A stretch of 64,000 bases of DNA, from the NCBI GenBank assembly GCA_021773135.1, contig JAJFKP010000010.1, forward strand, positions 124,001-188,000, in the 5' to 3' direction. Source of the DNA: Woeseiaceae bacterium. GTDB taxonomy: Bacteria; Pseudomonadota; Gammaproteobacteria; Steroidobacterales; Woeseiaceae. The position numbers were made by a program, and so were the translations under genes. Of the stretch, positions 9,032 to 17,641 are shown one piece after another (within the stretch, counting starts at the first letter, position 1; every line of letters starts with the position of its first letter). Below the pieces are notes generated by a model. It was not told the origin of the DNA, searched no databases, and was given only the letters and a program-made list of their open reading frames with translations.

Positions 9032-9151
9032 CTAACGCACAAATACGCCGTCCGGTCTGTAGTTGTCCGGTTTCAGTTGTTTGTCGCGCTTCGCGAATGC
9101 CTGTGACATGCGCGAAGAATGCGCCTTGCCGGTCGATACGTCAACAGCCAT
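9032..9151 (-). CDS. Small ORF coupled to dapD, 39 residues
   Basis: The ATG (9149-9151) overlaps the dapD stop codon as ATGA, and the frame ends at 9032. It encodes a basic, hydrophilic 39-residue peptide ending in a Lys/Arg/Asn-rich stretch (KPDNYRPDGVFVR), with four lysines spread through it. The stop lies about 35 bases before the dapA-leader hairpin. The ATGA coupling favours real translation, but I recognise no family. It could be a small conserved protein, a leader peptide, or chance. Confidence 0.4.
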   Translation of the reverse strand: MAVDVSTGKAHSSRMSQAFAKRDKQLKPDNYRPDGVFVR

Positions 9152-9960
9152 CAGACGGCAACGTCGAAATCTCTTAGCGCCGCTGTCAGACCCGTCTTTC
9201 GATTGGTCGACGCGCTCCGTTCGCCGATAATCAGCGCGCACGGAACAGCGAAATCACCGGCTGGGAATTTCTTCTCGCGAATCCCGGGTATAACGACAGC
9301 GTTTTTCGGAACAGTGCCTCGAATTGTGGTGGCCTCGGCACCACGGACGTCGAGGATTGGTGTCGACGAAGTCAGGACTACTCCCGCACCAAGGACAGCG
9401 CCCTCCTGGACGTGGACGCCCTCGACCACGATACAGCGACTGCCGATGAATGCGTGATCTTCAATGATGACCGGGTCTGCCTGAATAGGCTCGAGCACGC
9501 CACCTATGCCGACACCGCCCGAAAGATGCACGTGTTTGCCAATCTGCGCACAGGAGCCCACGGTCGCCCAGGTATCCACGAGAGTTCCCGATCCAACGTA
9601 GGCGCCGACGTTAACGTAACTCGGCATCAAGATTGCACCGGCCTCTATATGGCAGCCGTAACGGGCGAGCGCCTGGGGCACGACACGCACACCTTCATCG
9701 CCTTGCCACTGCTTCAGCGGAATCTTGTCGTAGTAGGAAAATGGACCGGATGTCAGGACTTCAGAATCGGATATTCTGAAATACAGCAGCAGCGCCTTCT
9801 TTAACCATTGGTTGGTCGTCCACTTGTCTTTATCAATTTCGCAAACTCGCCTTGCGCCGGTGTCCAGCAGGTGCATAGCCTCCTCAATCGCCGCCTTGTC
9901 ATCCGCATCCAGATTGACTTTCTCATATGCCGCATCGATTGTTGCGCTCAGATCCGCCAC
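9151..9960 (-). CDS. dapD: Tetrahydrodipicolinate N-succinyltransferase
   Basis: DapD transfers succinyl from succinyl-CoA to tetrahydrodipicolinate in the succinylase branch of the diaminopimelate pathway. The 269 residues match the usual length (about 274). They have a helical N-terminal domain with WTTNQWLKKALLLYFR, then a left-handed beta-helix made of hexapeptide repeats (for example GSGTLVDTWATVGSCAQIG), where active trimers form. The start is GTG at 9960, overlapping the gloA stop by one base (TAGTG), so gloA and dapD are translationally coupled. Its stop overlaps the start of a small ORF. Confidence 0.96.
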   Translation of the reverse strand: MADLSATIDAAYEKVNLDADDKAAIEEAMHLLDTGARRVCEIDKDKWTTNQWLKKALLLYFRISDSEVLTSGPFSYYDKIPLKQWQGDEGVRVVPQALARYGCHIEAGAILMPSYVNVGAYVGSGTLVDTWATVGSCAQIGKHVHLSGGVGIGGVLEPIQADPVIIEDHAFIGSRCIVVEGVHVQEGAVLGAGVVLTSSTPILDVRGAEATTIRGTVPKNAVVIPGIREKKFPAGDFAVPCALIIGERSASTNRKTGLTAALRDFDVAV

Positions 9961-10379
9961 TACCAGTGCCCCTCATTCGGCATGGAGGCCCAAGGCTCGG
10001 CCGCAGGCAGCGCATCGCCTTTCTGTAACAATTCGATCGAGATGTTATCGGGCGACCGCACGAACGCCATGTAGCCGTCACGCGGCGGACGATTGATGGT
10101 TACGCCGCCCTCCATCAATTGTTGGCAGGTCGCGTATATGTCGTCTACTGCATACGCCAGGTGGCCGAAATTCCTGCCTTCGTCATATTCGCCCGGATCC
10201 CAGTTATGGGTCAGCTCGACCTGTGCATCCTCATCGCCTGGCGCAGCCAGGAAAACCAGCGTAAACCGACCCTGCGGCACATCTTTACGGCGTAATTCTT
10301 TAAGACCCAGCTTGTTGCAATAGAAATCCAGCGACTTATCCAGATCAGTCACCCGAACCATGGTGTGCAGATATTTCAT
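9960..10379 (-). CDS. gloA: Lactoylglutathione lyase (glyoxalase I)
   Basis: Glyoxalase I isomerises the hemithioacetal of methylglyoxal and glutathione to lactoylglutathione. The 139-residue protein carries the paired beta-alpha-beta modules of the family and the expected metal ligands: His5, Glu in QVELTHNW, His in FGHLAY and Glu in SIELLQ. The ATG at 10379 is preferred because it has AGGA/GAGG upstream with good spacing and matches the family N-terminus; the open frame continues upstream to 10490 without family similarity. It is first in a gloA-dapD unit and divergent from the HAD phosphatase. Confidence 0.93.
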   Translation of the reverse strand: MKYLHTMVRVTDLDKSLDFYCNKLGLKELRRKDVPQGRFTLVFLAAPGDEDAQVELTHNWDPGEYDEGRNFGHLAYAVDDIYATCQQLMEGGVTINRPPRDGYMAFVRSPDNISIELLQKGDALPAAEPWASMPNEGHW

Positions 10380-10465
10380 ATAGCGCCTCGTTATCCTTCC
10401 TAACCGGTTGAACTCAGGTTGCCTATAAGACGACAATGCTTGCAGACATTCAACCGGAAAAATAA

Positions 10466-11170
10466 GTGCACCGCATTCGCGCCATAACACTCGATCTCGA
10501 TAACACTCTATGGGAGATTGATCCTGTGATACATCGTGCTGAAGCGCTCCTGTGGGAATGGCTCGGCCAGCACTATCCGAAAATACCGGAACTGTTTTCT
10601 CCCGAAGATGCGGTTGCGCTGCGAGAAATGGTTGTCGAAAAATACTGGCAGGACAAGCGCCACGACTTCAGGTTCATGCGCAAGAAAGTCCTCGGCATGC
10701 TGGCCGACGAGGCTGGCTACGAGCAACAGCTGGTGGAACCGGCGTTCCAGGTGTTCGACAAAGCTCGAAACGATGTAGAGCTGTATCCGGATGTATTGCC
10801 GGACCTTGAACATCTACATGCGACATACACATTGATAGCTGTAACCAATGGCAACGCGAACCTGGAGGCGATTGGCATTCGCCATTTATTTCATGATGTG
10901 GTTACGGCAAGCGACGTGGGCGCGGCCAAGCCCGCGCGCCGGATTTTTGATGTGGCCATAGCGAAAAGCGGTGTCGCGCCCGACGAGATCCTGCACGTTG
11001 GTGATCACCCGGAGACGGACATCAACGGTGGCAGGCAGGCCGGTCTGAAAACTGCGTGGATCAACCGCACCGCGGCCGAATGGCCTGCACACCTGGATGC
11101 ACCCGACGCTGTCGTTACCTCGCTGCCCGAGGTTCGCGCGTTGCTCGAACGAGCAAAAGCGTCAACCTGA
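10466..11170 (+). CDS. HAD-superfamily phosphatase, YigB-like
   Basis: A 234-residue HAD hydrolase. Motif I is DLDNT (10-14), with the Asp nucleophile and Asp general acid; motif II is VTNGN, the conserved lysine is in GAAKPA and motif IV is VGDHPETD. The helical cap between motifs I and II (type C1) and the overall resemblance suggest the YigB group, whose E. coli member dephosphorylates a riboflavin precursor; substrate is not certain. It starts with GTG at 10466. The next gene begins on the base after its stop. Confidence 0.85.
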   Translation: MHRIRAITLDLDNTLWEIDPVIHRAEALLWEWLGQHYPKIPELFSPEDAVALREMVVEKYWQDKRHDFRFMRKKVLGMLADEAGYEQQLVEPAFQVFDKARNDVELYPDVLPDLEHLHATYTLIAVTNGNANLEAIGIRHLFHDVVTASDVGAAKPARRIFDVAIAKSGVAPDEILHVGDHPETDINGGRQAGLKTAWINRTAAEWPAHLDAPDAVVTSLPEVRALLERAKAST

Positions 11171-12076
11171 ATGTCGGTGCGACCGATCATCATCTACGTG
11201 CCAGGGCTGAAACCCAAGCCCGAGGCAACGGTACATCGTGAACAGTTACTGCGCTGTTTGCGCGCAGGATTGCAACGGTTTAATCCGGACGTGGCGGCGG
11301 CGGTAGCCGCAGACGACGCCTTCGAGCTGGTCAGCTGGACCTATGACTTTTACGGCGAACACAGAAACATTGAACTTGATATTGATGATATCGAAACGAT
11401 GCTCACCAAAGTCGGCCCGAGTGAGACCGACATCGTTGCAGTCACGTCATGGAAACGTCGTCTGACGCGCTGGCTGTTCCGTACGGCCGACTATCTGCCT
11501 TTCCTGATACCGCATTTCGCAACCGAAGAGCTCGAGATTCACCTTCGCGATTTCAACAAGTATTTGCGCAACAAGGACGGCGTTGCGGAGGAAGCCCGGC
11601 ATAAAGTCAGGCAGGCACTGGAGAATGCAGCTGCGCAGAATCGTCCGATCCTGTTGTTCGGGCACAGCATGGGTTCAGTGATGGCCTACGAAGTGCTGTG
11701 GCAGCTTTCGCGGTTACATAAAAGTGACTTGCAGGTAGACCTGCTGCTGACCAGCGGGAGCCCGCTCGGACAATCGTTTGTGCAACGACACCTGGTGGGC
11801 GCCGATAAAAAAGGTACGCAGCGTTATCCTGACAATATTCGCCAATGGATAAATGTCGCAGCGGTCGGCGAATTGACCGCACTCGATATGCAACTAAAGA
11901 ACGACTTTTCGGAAATGATCGCGCTGGGCCTTGTGCCGGATATCGACGATCGCGCAACTTTCAACTATTACCACATGCATGGCACGCTGAATGTGCACGC
12001 CGAATACGGTTACCTCATCAATGAGGCAACCGCGCAGGTAGTAAGCGAGTGGTGGCATTCCCGTGGCGCCGGCTGA
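11171..12076 (+). CDS. Alpha/beta-hydrolase-fold protein
   Basis: A 301-residue cytoplasmic protein with a lipase-like nucleophile elbow GHSMGS near residues 165-170, a first strand IIIYVPGLK close to the N-terminus, and a HMHGTLNVHAEYGYL region near the C-terminus that could hold the catalytic His. No signal peptide is present. The start directly abuts the HAD gene stop, so the two are one transcript. Similar proteins are annotated only as hydrolases or lipases; the substrate is unknown. Confidence 0.6.
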   Translation: MSVRPIIIYVPGLKPKPEATVHREQLLRCLRAGLQRFNPDVAAAVAADDAFELVSWTYDFYGEHRNIELDIDDIETMLTKVGPSETDIVAVTSWKRRLTRWLFRTADYLPFLIPHFATEELEIHLRDFNKYLRNKDGVAEEARHKVRQALENAAAQNRPILLFGHSMGSVMAYEVLWQLSRLHKSDLQVDLLLTSGSPLGQSFVQRHLVGADKKGTQRYPDNIRQWINVAAVGELTALDMQLKNDFSEMIALGLVPDIDDRATFNYYHMHGTLNVHAEYGYLINEATAQVVSEWWHSRGAG

Positions 12077-12086
12077 GTCGGCTTTT
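12068..12086 (+). terminator. Possible terminator after the hydrolase gene
   Basis: GCCGGC and GTCGGC pair (one G-U) around a TGA loop, followed by TTTT. The stem includes the stop codon of the hydrolase gene. The short U-run makes it weak, but it lies where the convergent OmpA-like gene would demand a terminator. Confidence 0.35.
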
Positions 12087-12119
12087 AACGCCGTAAACCG
12101 TCGCCCGTGACGTTGTTGT

Positions 12120-13586
12120 TTAAACCGGATCCAGATTGGGCTTGATCACGATGTCAATACGTCGATTCCTGGCGCGCCCCGATTCGGTCTCATTGTTTGC
12201 TACCGGATTGGTTTCGCCAAACCCGGTCGCAATCAGTCGATAGCTGGGAATACGCATCGCGTTGATCATGTACTGCTGTACTGATTCGGCTCGTTCCTGC
12301 GACAGGAGCTGATTAGAAGTGTCACCGCCGTAAGAGTCCGTATGACCCTCGATGATCAGCTCGCTGCGTGGAAATACGTCGATAGCTTTCTCCACTTTGG
12401 CGAGTAGATCGAAATCCTGCTGCTTGATTTCGGATTTGCCACTGGCAAAGGTCAGGCCGACCAGCCTTAAAATAACGTTATCGCCCTCGCGAAAGACGCG
12501 CGCCTCGTTGCGGTCGAACATTTTCTCGACCTGTTCAAACTGTGCTTTAACCAGGGCCTGCGCCTCCAGTCGCTGCACAAGCGCAGCGCGCTCCTCCGTT
12601 GCACCACCCAGGCGTTCGTCGAGGGCACGAATTTCTTCTTCCATGTCCGCAAGGCGCAAAATGTTCGCTTCACTTTCCTGCTCCAGGCGCTGGTTCTCAT
12701 TCTGCATGTTCTCGATGTATGCGATGAGGTCCTGCTCAATCTGATCGTGCCCTTCAGACATCGATGGTGCGATGTCTGCGACGCCCGCTATCTGTGTGAG
12801 CGGGTCTTCCCATTGCAGAATCAACTCTTCCACGGTGATGTCTTTGTCGCGCACGTCGCGTACCACTTCAGAAAGGTAAATTGCGTGCTTGGCCTGGTAA
12901 TTGGCCTGGCGGGCGAGGCTGCGCGGCAAATCGGTGTCATAGCGATTTTCACTCAGCTCTCGCTCAGCATCCGCCAGCAGCCGCTGCGCGAACCCCAGCG
13001 TCAACGGCGCATAGCGACCGACACGTGCTCGATCTGCATCTGCCAGCAACTGACGAGTTTCGGTCAGGTATTGGGCCTTGATCGCAATCAGTTCTGCGTC
13101 GCGATAAAGGCTCGTGGATTCGATGTCTTTTTTCTTCGCGTTTTTCAGGTCGCCACGTTCGAGGTAGCGAATGGCGTTGCCGAATTCCCGTTGTGCCCTG
13201 TCCCAGACTTCTCTTGAAAGTTCGGGGGCCTTTGCGTTGGCTGCGTCCTGGCGACTTTTCATCACCTGCGCAAGAACCGTCTGTGCCAACTCGGCAGCTG
13301 TTGCCGCTTTGTTAAAGTTCTCTTCCGCATCCGCTGCTTTCCTGCGCACGTATTCAATATTACGTCCGCGTTCGAGTCCGGTCTCGGCTGCCTCGTAGTC
13401 TTCAGCGCCGTCACTATAGCTGCGTGGCGCGAGCAGCTTGGCATTGACCTCGTCCGCTGCGGCCAGCGCCATATCGGCGTCCTTGAAAAATGTATTGCGC
13501 AGCTCATTCTGAGCTACTGCCAGGCCCGCGCCCAAAACCAGGACGGCAAGCGTAAAGAATCTGACAAAATTGGTCATAAAAGCCAT
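12120..13586 (-). CDS. OmpA-family protein with helical N-terminal domain
   Basis: 488 residues. A signal peptide (hydrophobic LAVLVLGAGLAVAQ, cleavage near residue 25) leads into about 300 residues of predominantly helical, Ala/Glu-rich sequence resembling DUF4398 repeats, with a coiled-coil stretch before the C-terminal OmpA-like domain (from about 370). The latter has the peptidoglycan-binding signatures IIEGHTDSYG and GRARNRRIDI. It probably links the outer membrane or periplasm to the cell wall. The ATG at 13586 or the one at 13577 could be the start; neither has a strong ribosome binding site. It is monocistronic. Confidence 0.85.
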   Translation of the reverse strand: MAFMTNFVRFFTLAVLVLGAGLAVAQNELRNTFFKDADMALAAADEVNAKLLAPRSYSDGAEDYEAAETGLERGRNIEYVRRKAADAEENFNKAATAAELAQTVLAQVMKSRQDAANAKAPELSREVWDRAQREFGNAIRYLERGDLKNAKKKDIESTSLYRDAELIAIKAQYLTETRQLLADADRARVGRYAPLTLGFAQRLLADAERELSENRYDTDLPRSLARQANYQAKHAIYLSEVVRDVRDKDITVEELILQWEDPLTQIAGVADIAPSMSEGHDQIEQDLIAYIENMQNENQRLEQESEANILRLADMEEEIRALDERLGGATEERAALVQRLEAQALVKAQFEQVEKMFDRNEARVFREGDNVILRLVGLTFASGKSEIKQQDFDLLAKVEKAIDVFPRSELIIEGHTDSYGGDTSNQLLSQERAESVQQYMINAMRIPSYRLIATGFGETNPVANNETESGRARNRRIDIVIKPNLDPV

Positions 13587-13877
13587 TCTGTAGTACCGCT
13601 TAGTAATTAAAACAATAAGTTACGCGTATTTTAACGCTTAGCGGAATATTACATATCCCGCCAGCCCGAATCTGTGCAATAGCTCTCTTTATCAGGCAAA
13701 TGTTAAGCCGCGCCCGCTATTTTACGCTGAAATGACGACAAGATGCTTATCCCGGACACGATTTTTTAAGTGCTCAATACAAGCACTGCACGACCCTCTT
13801 GGATAGGCAGAATCGTCGTTTTCGAAAATGTGGCTTGGCTCACAGACGATCCTGGGGCGTCAAAGTAGACTTCTCCC

Positions 13878-14075
13878 ATGTCTGCCAAATACTACACACA
13901 GTTTAAATTAACCGATGCGGATTATCGCGGCGGCAACGAATTCAGTGGCGTGGTCGAGCTCAGCAGCCCGATGGATAACGACTCTGATATCACGGACATC
14001 GAAGCAGTATTGGCAAAGAATTTTGACCTGCAGCAGAGCGCCGTACAGCTGGTGAGCTGGTCCAGGTTGCATTAA
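13878..14075 (+). CDS. Small hypothetical protein, 65 residues
   Basis: An acidic, non-membrane 65-residue frame starting with ATG at 13878 (MSAKYYTQFKLTDADYRGG) and followed about 55 bases later by a strong terminator at 14130-14155 in the same direction. That pairing, and a composition typical of a folded soluble protein, support a real gene. I recognise no family. The ribosome binding site is weak (CTTCTCCC precedes the ATG), so a chance frame cannot be excluded. Confidence 0.5.
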   Translation: MSAKYYTQFKLTDADYRGGNEFSGVVELSSPMDNDSDITDIEAVLAKNFDLQQSAVQLVSWSRLH

Positions 14076-14129
14076 AGAGTAACCGCTTGTTCGATTCTTG
14101 CATCTCAGATCTTATTTCCCCCTGATTTT

Positions 14130-14155
14130 CCCCGGCTTGTCCGGGGATTTTTTTT
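14130..14155 (+). terminator. Intrinsic terminator
   Basis: CCCCGG and CCGGGG pair around a CTTGT loop (14130-14146), followed by A and eight T. It ends the transcript of the 65-residue gene. Its 3' arm and T-tract are also the first bases of the triplicated repeat described separately. Confidence 0.8.
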
Positions 14156-14508
14156 GCTTTGTGCCTTCGTTGAGGATGCTCTTGCCGCTAATTTGAATGG
14201 GTACTAAAGATCAATCCGCACCGACTAATTAAGTACTTTTGGTACCGCGGGCGGATTGCCCGCGGCTAGTCCGGGGATTTTTTTGCTTTGTGCCTTCGTT
14301 GGGGATGCTCTTGCCGCTAATTTGAATGGGTACTAAAGATCAATCCGCACCGACCCATTGGCCATTTTTTAGTACTGCGGGCTGCGGGTCCGGGGATTAT
14401 TACTTTGTGCCTTCGGTCTGGATTCTCTTGCCACTTATTTGATCGTGTACTTAAAGATCAATCCGCACCGACCCATTGGGCTTTTTTCAGCACTGCGGGC
14501 GGATTGGG
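14139..14508. repeat. Three tandem ~120-130 bp direct repeats before lipA
   Basis: Three head-to-tail copies begin with GTCCGGGGATT at 14139, 14269 and 14388 (periods 130 and 119). Each contains CTTTGTGCCTTCG, then a CTCTTGCC block, then AAAGATCAATCCGCACCGAC. Copies 1 and 2 are nearly identical over their first 85 bases; copy 3 is more diverged. Copy 1 ends in an 8-bp hairpin CCGCGGGC/GCCCGCGG (about 14246-14266). No plausible protein is encoded. The repeats look like duplications of a terminator-plus-spacer module and fill most of the 491-base gap between 14076 and 14566. Confidence 0.8.
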
Positions 14509-14566
14509 GTTCAGCCGCGAACCACTTCTGTGAGAGAATACGTGCCCGGAAAATCAAAGCGCCTTC

Positions 14567-15580
14567 ATGTCTGATCAAGATAACCCCAAATCCACCTTCC
14601 GCGGCATACCGGTTGTCGAAAGCGGCCGCAAGTACCGCACGGAAACCGGTTTTTCGGCTATTAAAAATGGTGTAAAACTGCGGCGGGATACGCCCGCGGT
14701 TCCGCGCGGCGGCAAGCCTAAATGGCTGCGCGCCAAAATGCCGTCCGGCACCAATTTTTCTGCCGTACGGCAGACTGTCAAAGAACACCGCTTGAGCACG
14801 GTTTGCGAAGAGTCGATGTGCCCCAACATTGGTGAATGCTGGAACAACGGCACGGCGACCATCATGGTAATGGGTTCCGTATGTACCCGTGCGTGCCGAT
14901 TCTGTGCTGTTGATACCGGCAACCCACACGGCTGGCTGGATTCAGAAGAACCGCTGAACACCGCTCGCGCGGTTAAGCTGATGGATCTTCGCTACGTCGT
15001 CATAACGTCAGTGGACAGGGATGACCTCGATGATGGCGGCGCCGCCCATTACGCATCGTGCGTGCGCGAGATCAGGAAAATGAATCCGGATACTGCCGTC
15101 GAAGCACTTACGCCTGATTTCAACGGCGTCATGTCGGACGTTGAACTGGTCGTTGACTCCGGGCTACAGGTTTTCGCCCAGAATGTGGAGACGGTTGAAA
15201 GGCTGACCCACCCGGTTCGCGATCCGCGTGCAAGCTATTCACAAACTCTGGCAGTTCTCGAGCATGCCAAGAAATTTCGGCCGCATGTGCTGACCAAAAC
15301 CAGCCTGATGCTTGGTCTTGGCGAGGAAGACCACGAAATCATGAAGACCATGCAGGATTTGCGTAATGCCGGCGTCGACATTCTGACGCTGGGTCAATAC
15401 CTGCGACCGACGCCCAACCACCTCGTGGTGGAGCGCTACGTTACACCGGATGAATTTGACCTGTATCGTGCCGAAGGTCTGGAACAAGGATTTCTCGAAG
15501 TCGTGGCCGGGCCCCTGGTTCGATCCAGTTACCGGGCAGACCAGGTGCTGGAAAAAAATAATGTTGGCATCGCTGTCTGA
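14567..15580 (+). CDS. lipA: Lipoyl synthase
   Basis: LipA inserts two sulfurs into protein-bound octanoyl groups, making the lipoyl cofactor of pyruvate and 2-oxoglutarate dehydrogenases and the glycine cleavage system. The 337-residue radical-SAM enzyme shows the auxiliary cluster cysteines C80, C85 and C91 ([12 protein letters not shown]) and the SAM cluster C106, C110 and C113 (CTRACRFC), plus the C-terminal RSSY motif whose serine ligates the auxiliary cluster. lipB is not adjacent. The upstream intergenic region is the tandem repeat. Confidence 0.97.
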   Translation: MSDQDNPKSTFRGIPVVESGRKYRTETGFSAIKNGVKLRRDTPAVPRGGKPKWLRAKMPSGTNFSAVRQTVKEHRLSTVCEESMCPNIGECWNNGTATIMVMGSVCTRACRFCAVDTGNPHGWLDSEEPLNTARAVKLMDLRYVVITSVDRDDLDDGGAAHYASCVREIRKMNPDTAVEALTPDFNGVMSDVELVVDSGLQVFAQNVETVERLTHPVRDPRASYSQTLAVLEHAKKFRPHVLTKTSLMLGLGEEDHEIMKTMQDLRNAGVDILTLGQYLRPTPNHLVVERYVTPDEFDLYRAEGLEQGFLEVVAGPLVRSSYRADQVLEKNNVGIAV

Positions 15581-15593
15581 TGCACCTCGTCAC

Positions 15594-15607
15594 TTTCTGA
15601 TCAGAAA
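15594..15607. other. 14-bp perfect palindrome between lipA and sohB
   Basis: TTTCTGATCAGAAA lies in the 36-base gap between lipA and sohB, just ahead of the sohB ribosome binding site. It could be a protein-binding site or chance; there is no U-tract for a terminator. Confidence 0.25.
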
Positions 15608-15616
15608 AGAGATTTC

Positions 15617-16639
15617 ATGACTGCATTTTTCGCCGAGTACGGCATGTTCCTGCTGAAAAGCATCACAGTGGTATTGGCTTTGGTTGCAATTATTGGCGCG
15701 ATTGCGGCCGCCGGTAAGAAAGCGGGCGAACATGATCACCTGGAAATTGAAAACCTGAACAAGAAGTATCAGAGCCTGGCTGGTGCTCTGAAGCAGGCCG
15801 TCCTGACGAAAGCGGACTGGAAAAAAGCAGCCAAGGCCGAAAAACAAAAAGCCAAAGCCGAGGCAAAATCGGGTCAATCCAGACCGAATGCGTATGTCTT
15901 GAGCTTTAAGGGCGACCTAAAGGCCAGCGCAGTATCCTCGCTGCGCGAGGAAGTCAGCGCCGTGCTCGAAGTCGCCACTGCTGAAGATCAGGTCATCGTT
16001 TGCCTGGAGAACTATGGCGGTGTCGTACACGAACATGGGCTGGCAGCCTCGCAGCTCGTACGCATTCGCGAAAAGGAGATTCCGTTAACGGTCGTCGTTG
16101 ATAAAGTAGCCGCCAGCGGCGGGTACCTGATGGCGTGTGTGGCCAATCGGATTCTCGCCGCACCGTTCGCCATACTAGGCTCAATCGGCGTAATTGCCCA
16201 GATTCCGAATTTCAATCGCGCGATGGACGAACGTGGCATCGATTTTGAGCAGGTAACGGCCGGCAAGTACAAGCGTAGCGTGACGATGTTTGGCAAGAAT
16301 ACCGACGCGGATCGGGCCAAGCTCAAAGAAGAATTGGAAGACGTGCACGCGTTGTTCAAGGGTGCCGTTTCAGGCTATCGCCCGGACCTCGACATTGAGC
16401 GCATTGCTACCGGGGAGCACTGGTACGGCACGCGGGCGCTGGAACTGGGCCTCGCAGATGAATTGAAAACCAGCGATGAATACCTGGCCGAACTCGCCAC
16501 GGATCATGACGTTTACAGGTTGGCGTACAAGATCAAGCAACCCCTGCAGAAACGCCTGATGGCCAGTGCCGACGCGGCTTTGGAGAAAATCGACAGCAGC
16601 GGCTGGCGGCGACGATTTGAGGCCCGATTGCCGCGCTGA
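15617..16639 (+). CDS. sohB: SohB-type membrane serine protease (S49)
   Basis: 340 residues. An N-terminal transmembrane helix (about 12-32) is followed by a Lys/Ala-rich coiled linker and an S49 protease domain. The nucleophile serine is in VAASGGYLMA, preceded by the usual DKVAASGG context, and a lysine in AGKYKRS is the probable general base. The length and domain order match E. coli SohB (about 349) rather than the double-domain SppA. The active site should face the periplasm. It follows lipA in the same direction but probably has its own signals. Confidence 0.93.
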   Translation: MTAFFAEYGMFLLKSITVVLALVAIIGAIAAAGKKAGEHDHLEIENLNKKYQSLAGALKQAVLTKADWKKAAKAEKQKAKAEAKSGQSRPNAYVLSFKGDLKASAVSSLREEVSAVLEVATAEDQVIVCLENYGGVVHEHGLAASQLVRIREKEIPLTVVVDKVAASGGYLMACVANRILAAPFAILGSIGVIAQIPNFNRAMDERGIDFEQVTAGKYKRSVTMFGKNTDADRAKLKEELEDVHALFKGAVSGYRPDLDIERIATGEHWYGTRALELGLADELKTSDEYLAELATDHDVYRLAYKIKQPLQKRLMASADAALEKIDSSGWRRRFEARLPR

Positions 16640-16792
16640 CGGCAGGGCTCTGTGCGCAACTTGCCGGGAACCCCGCCCCCCCGGGCCGGTCAGAAACCCT
16701 AGAGCTGAAAGAACGGTCCTGAATGCGCCGATTCCGCCAGGTCTGTCGGCTATACTTGGGCCGATGCCGGCTTAAACCACGGAGCAGGAAAA

Positions 16793-17641
16793 ATGAAGTC
16801 ACAGCGCAGCAGCTTTAAGTATTTGATCGCAGTCGTATCATTGGCAGTGTTTGCGAGCGGCTGTTCGACGACTCCGACCGGTCGTAAGCAACTGACCCTG
16901 AAGTCGGATGCGACACTCGCGGCAGAAAGCACCCGCGCCATGGCGCAGCTACGCGCAACCTCGGCGCTGATCACGGACCGCGCAACCATTGATTACGTCG
17001 CCTGTGTGGCCGACGCCATCGTGGGCACGCTGGATGATGAAGACGCAGCGCTTTACTGGGAAATGGCTATCGTCAACAACCCGGAAGTGAATGCTTTTGT
17101 CATGCCCGGCGGCAAGATTGTGGTTAAGTCGGGCATCATGAGCGTCGCCAAGAATCAACATCAGCTGGCAGCGGTGTTGGGGCATGAGGTGGCACACGTC
17201 ACCGCGAACCATGCTAACGAAAGGGCCACCCGAAGCGACCTTACCGGCTTTGGAATCGAAGTGCTTGCCGCGGTACTCGTCGGTGATTCGGCCAATTACT
17301 ACAGCAGAAATTACGATCCGAATATGGCTTCAGGCGTTTACGGCGCTGCCGGTACGTTCGGACAGCTGGGGCTCCTGAATCCGTTTAGTCGCATGCAGGA
17401 ATCTGAGGCGGATGATATCGGTCTTATCTACATGGCGAAGGCCGGCTTCGATCCCCGTGAAGCCGTTACGCTGTGGCAAAACATGAATAGCAGCTCCGAG
17501 ACAACGAAGATTCCTGAGTTCCTGTCGACGCATCCGTCCGGCGATACGCGTATCGAATCGATGGTCAGCCAGCTGCCACAAGCACTTGCGCTGTATAACG
17601 AGGCGCAGGCCAACGGACTCAATCCGGACTGTCAGCCCTGA
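16793..17641 (+). CDS. M48-family metalloprotease lipoprotein
   Basis: 282 residues. A signal peptide ends at a lipobox (FASGC, lipidated Cys24). The zinc-protease motif HEVAH is at 131-135, with the third ligand probably Glu in QESEADDIG (about 201-209). This size and layout resemble E. coli LoiP/YggG, an outer-membrane-anchored protease active under low osmolarity. The ATG at 16793 has GGAG and AGGA upstream. Its stop codon overlaps the inferred start of the methyltransferase gene. Confidence 0.9.
   Translation: MKSQRSSFKYLIAVVSLAVFASGCSTTPTGRKQLTLKSDATLAAESTRAMAQLRATSALITDRATIDYVACVADAIVGTLDDEDAALYWEMAIVNNPEVNAFVMPGGKIVVKSGIMSVAKNQHQLAAVLGHEVAHVTANHANERATRSDLTGFGIEVLAAVLVGDSANYYSRNYDPNMASGVYGAAGTFGQLGLLNPFSRMQESEADDIGLIYMAKAGFDPREAVTLWQNMNSSSETTKIPEFLSTHPSGDTRIESMVSQLPQALALYNEAQANGLNPDCQP

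Noticed and set aside
14139-14508. CRISPR array
   Set aside because: Only three copies of over 100 bp with no short repeat/unique spacer pattern and no cas genes.
14435-14929. 164-residue minus-strand frame over the repeats and the 5' end of lipA
   Set aside because: It is antisense to conserved LipA sequence and includes repeat DNA.
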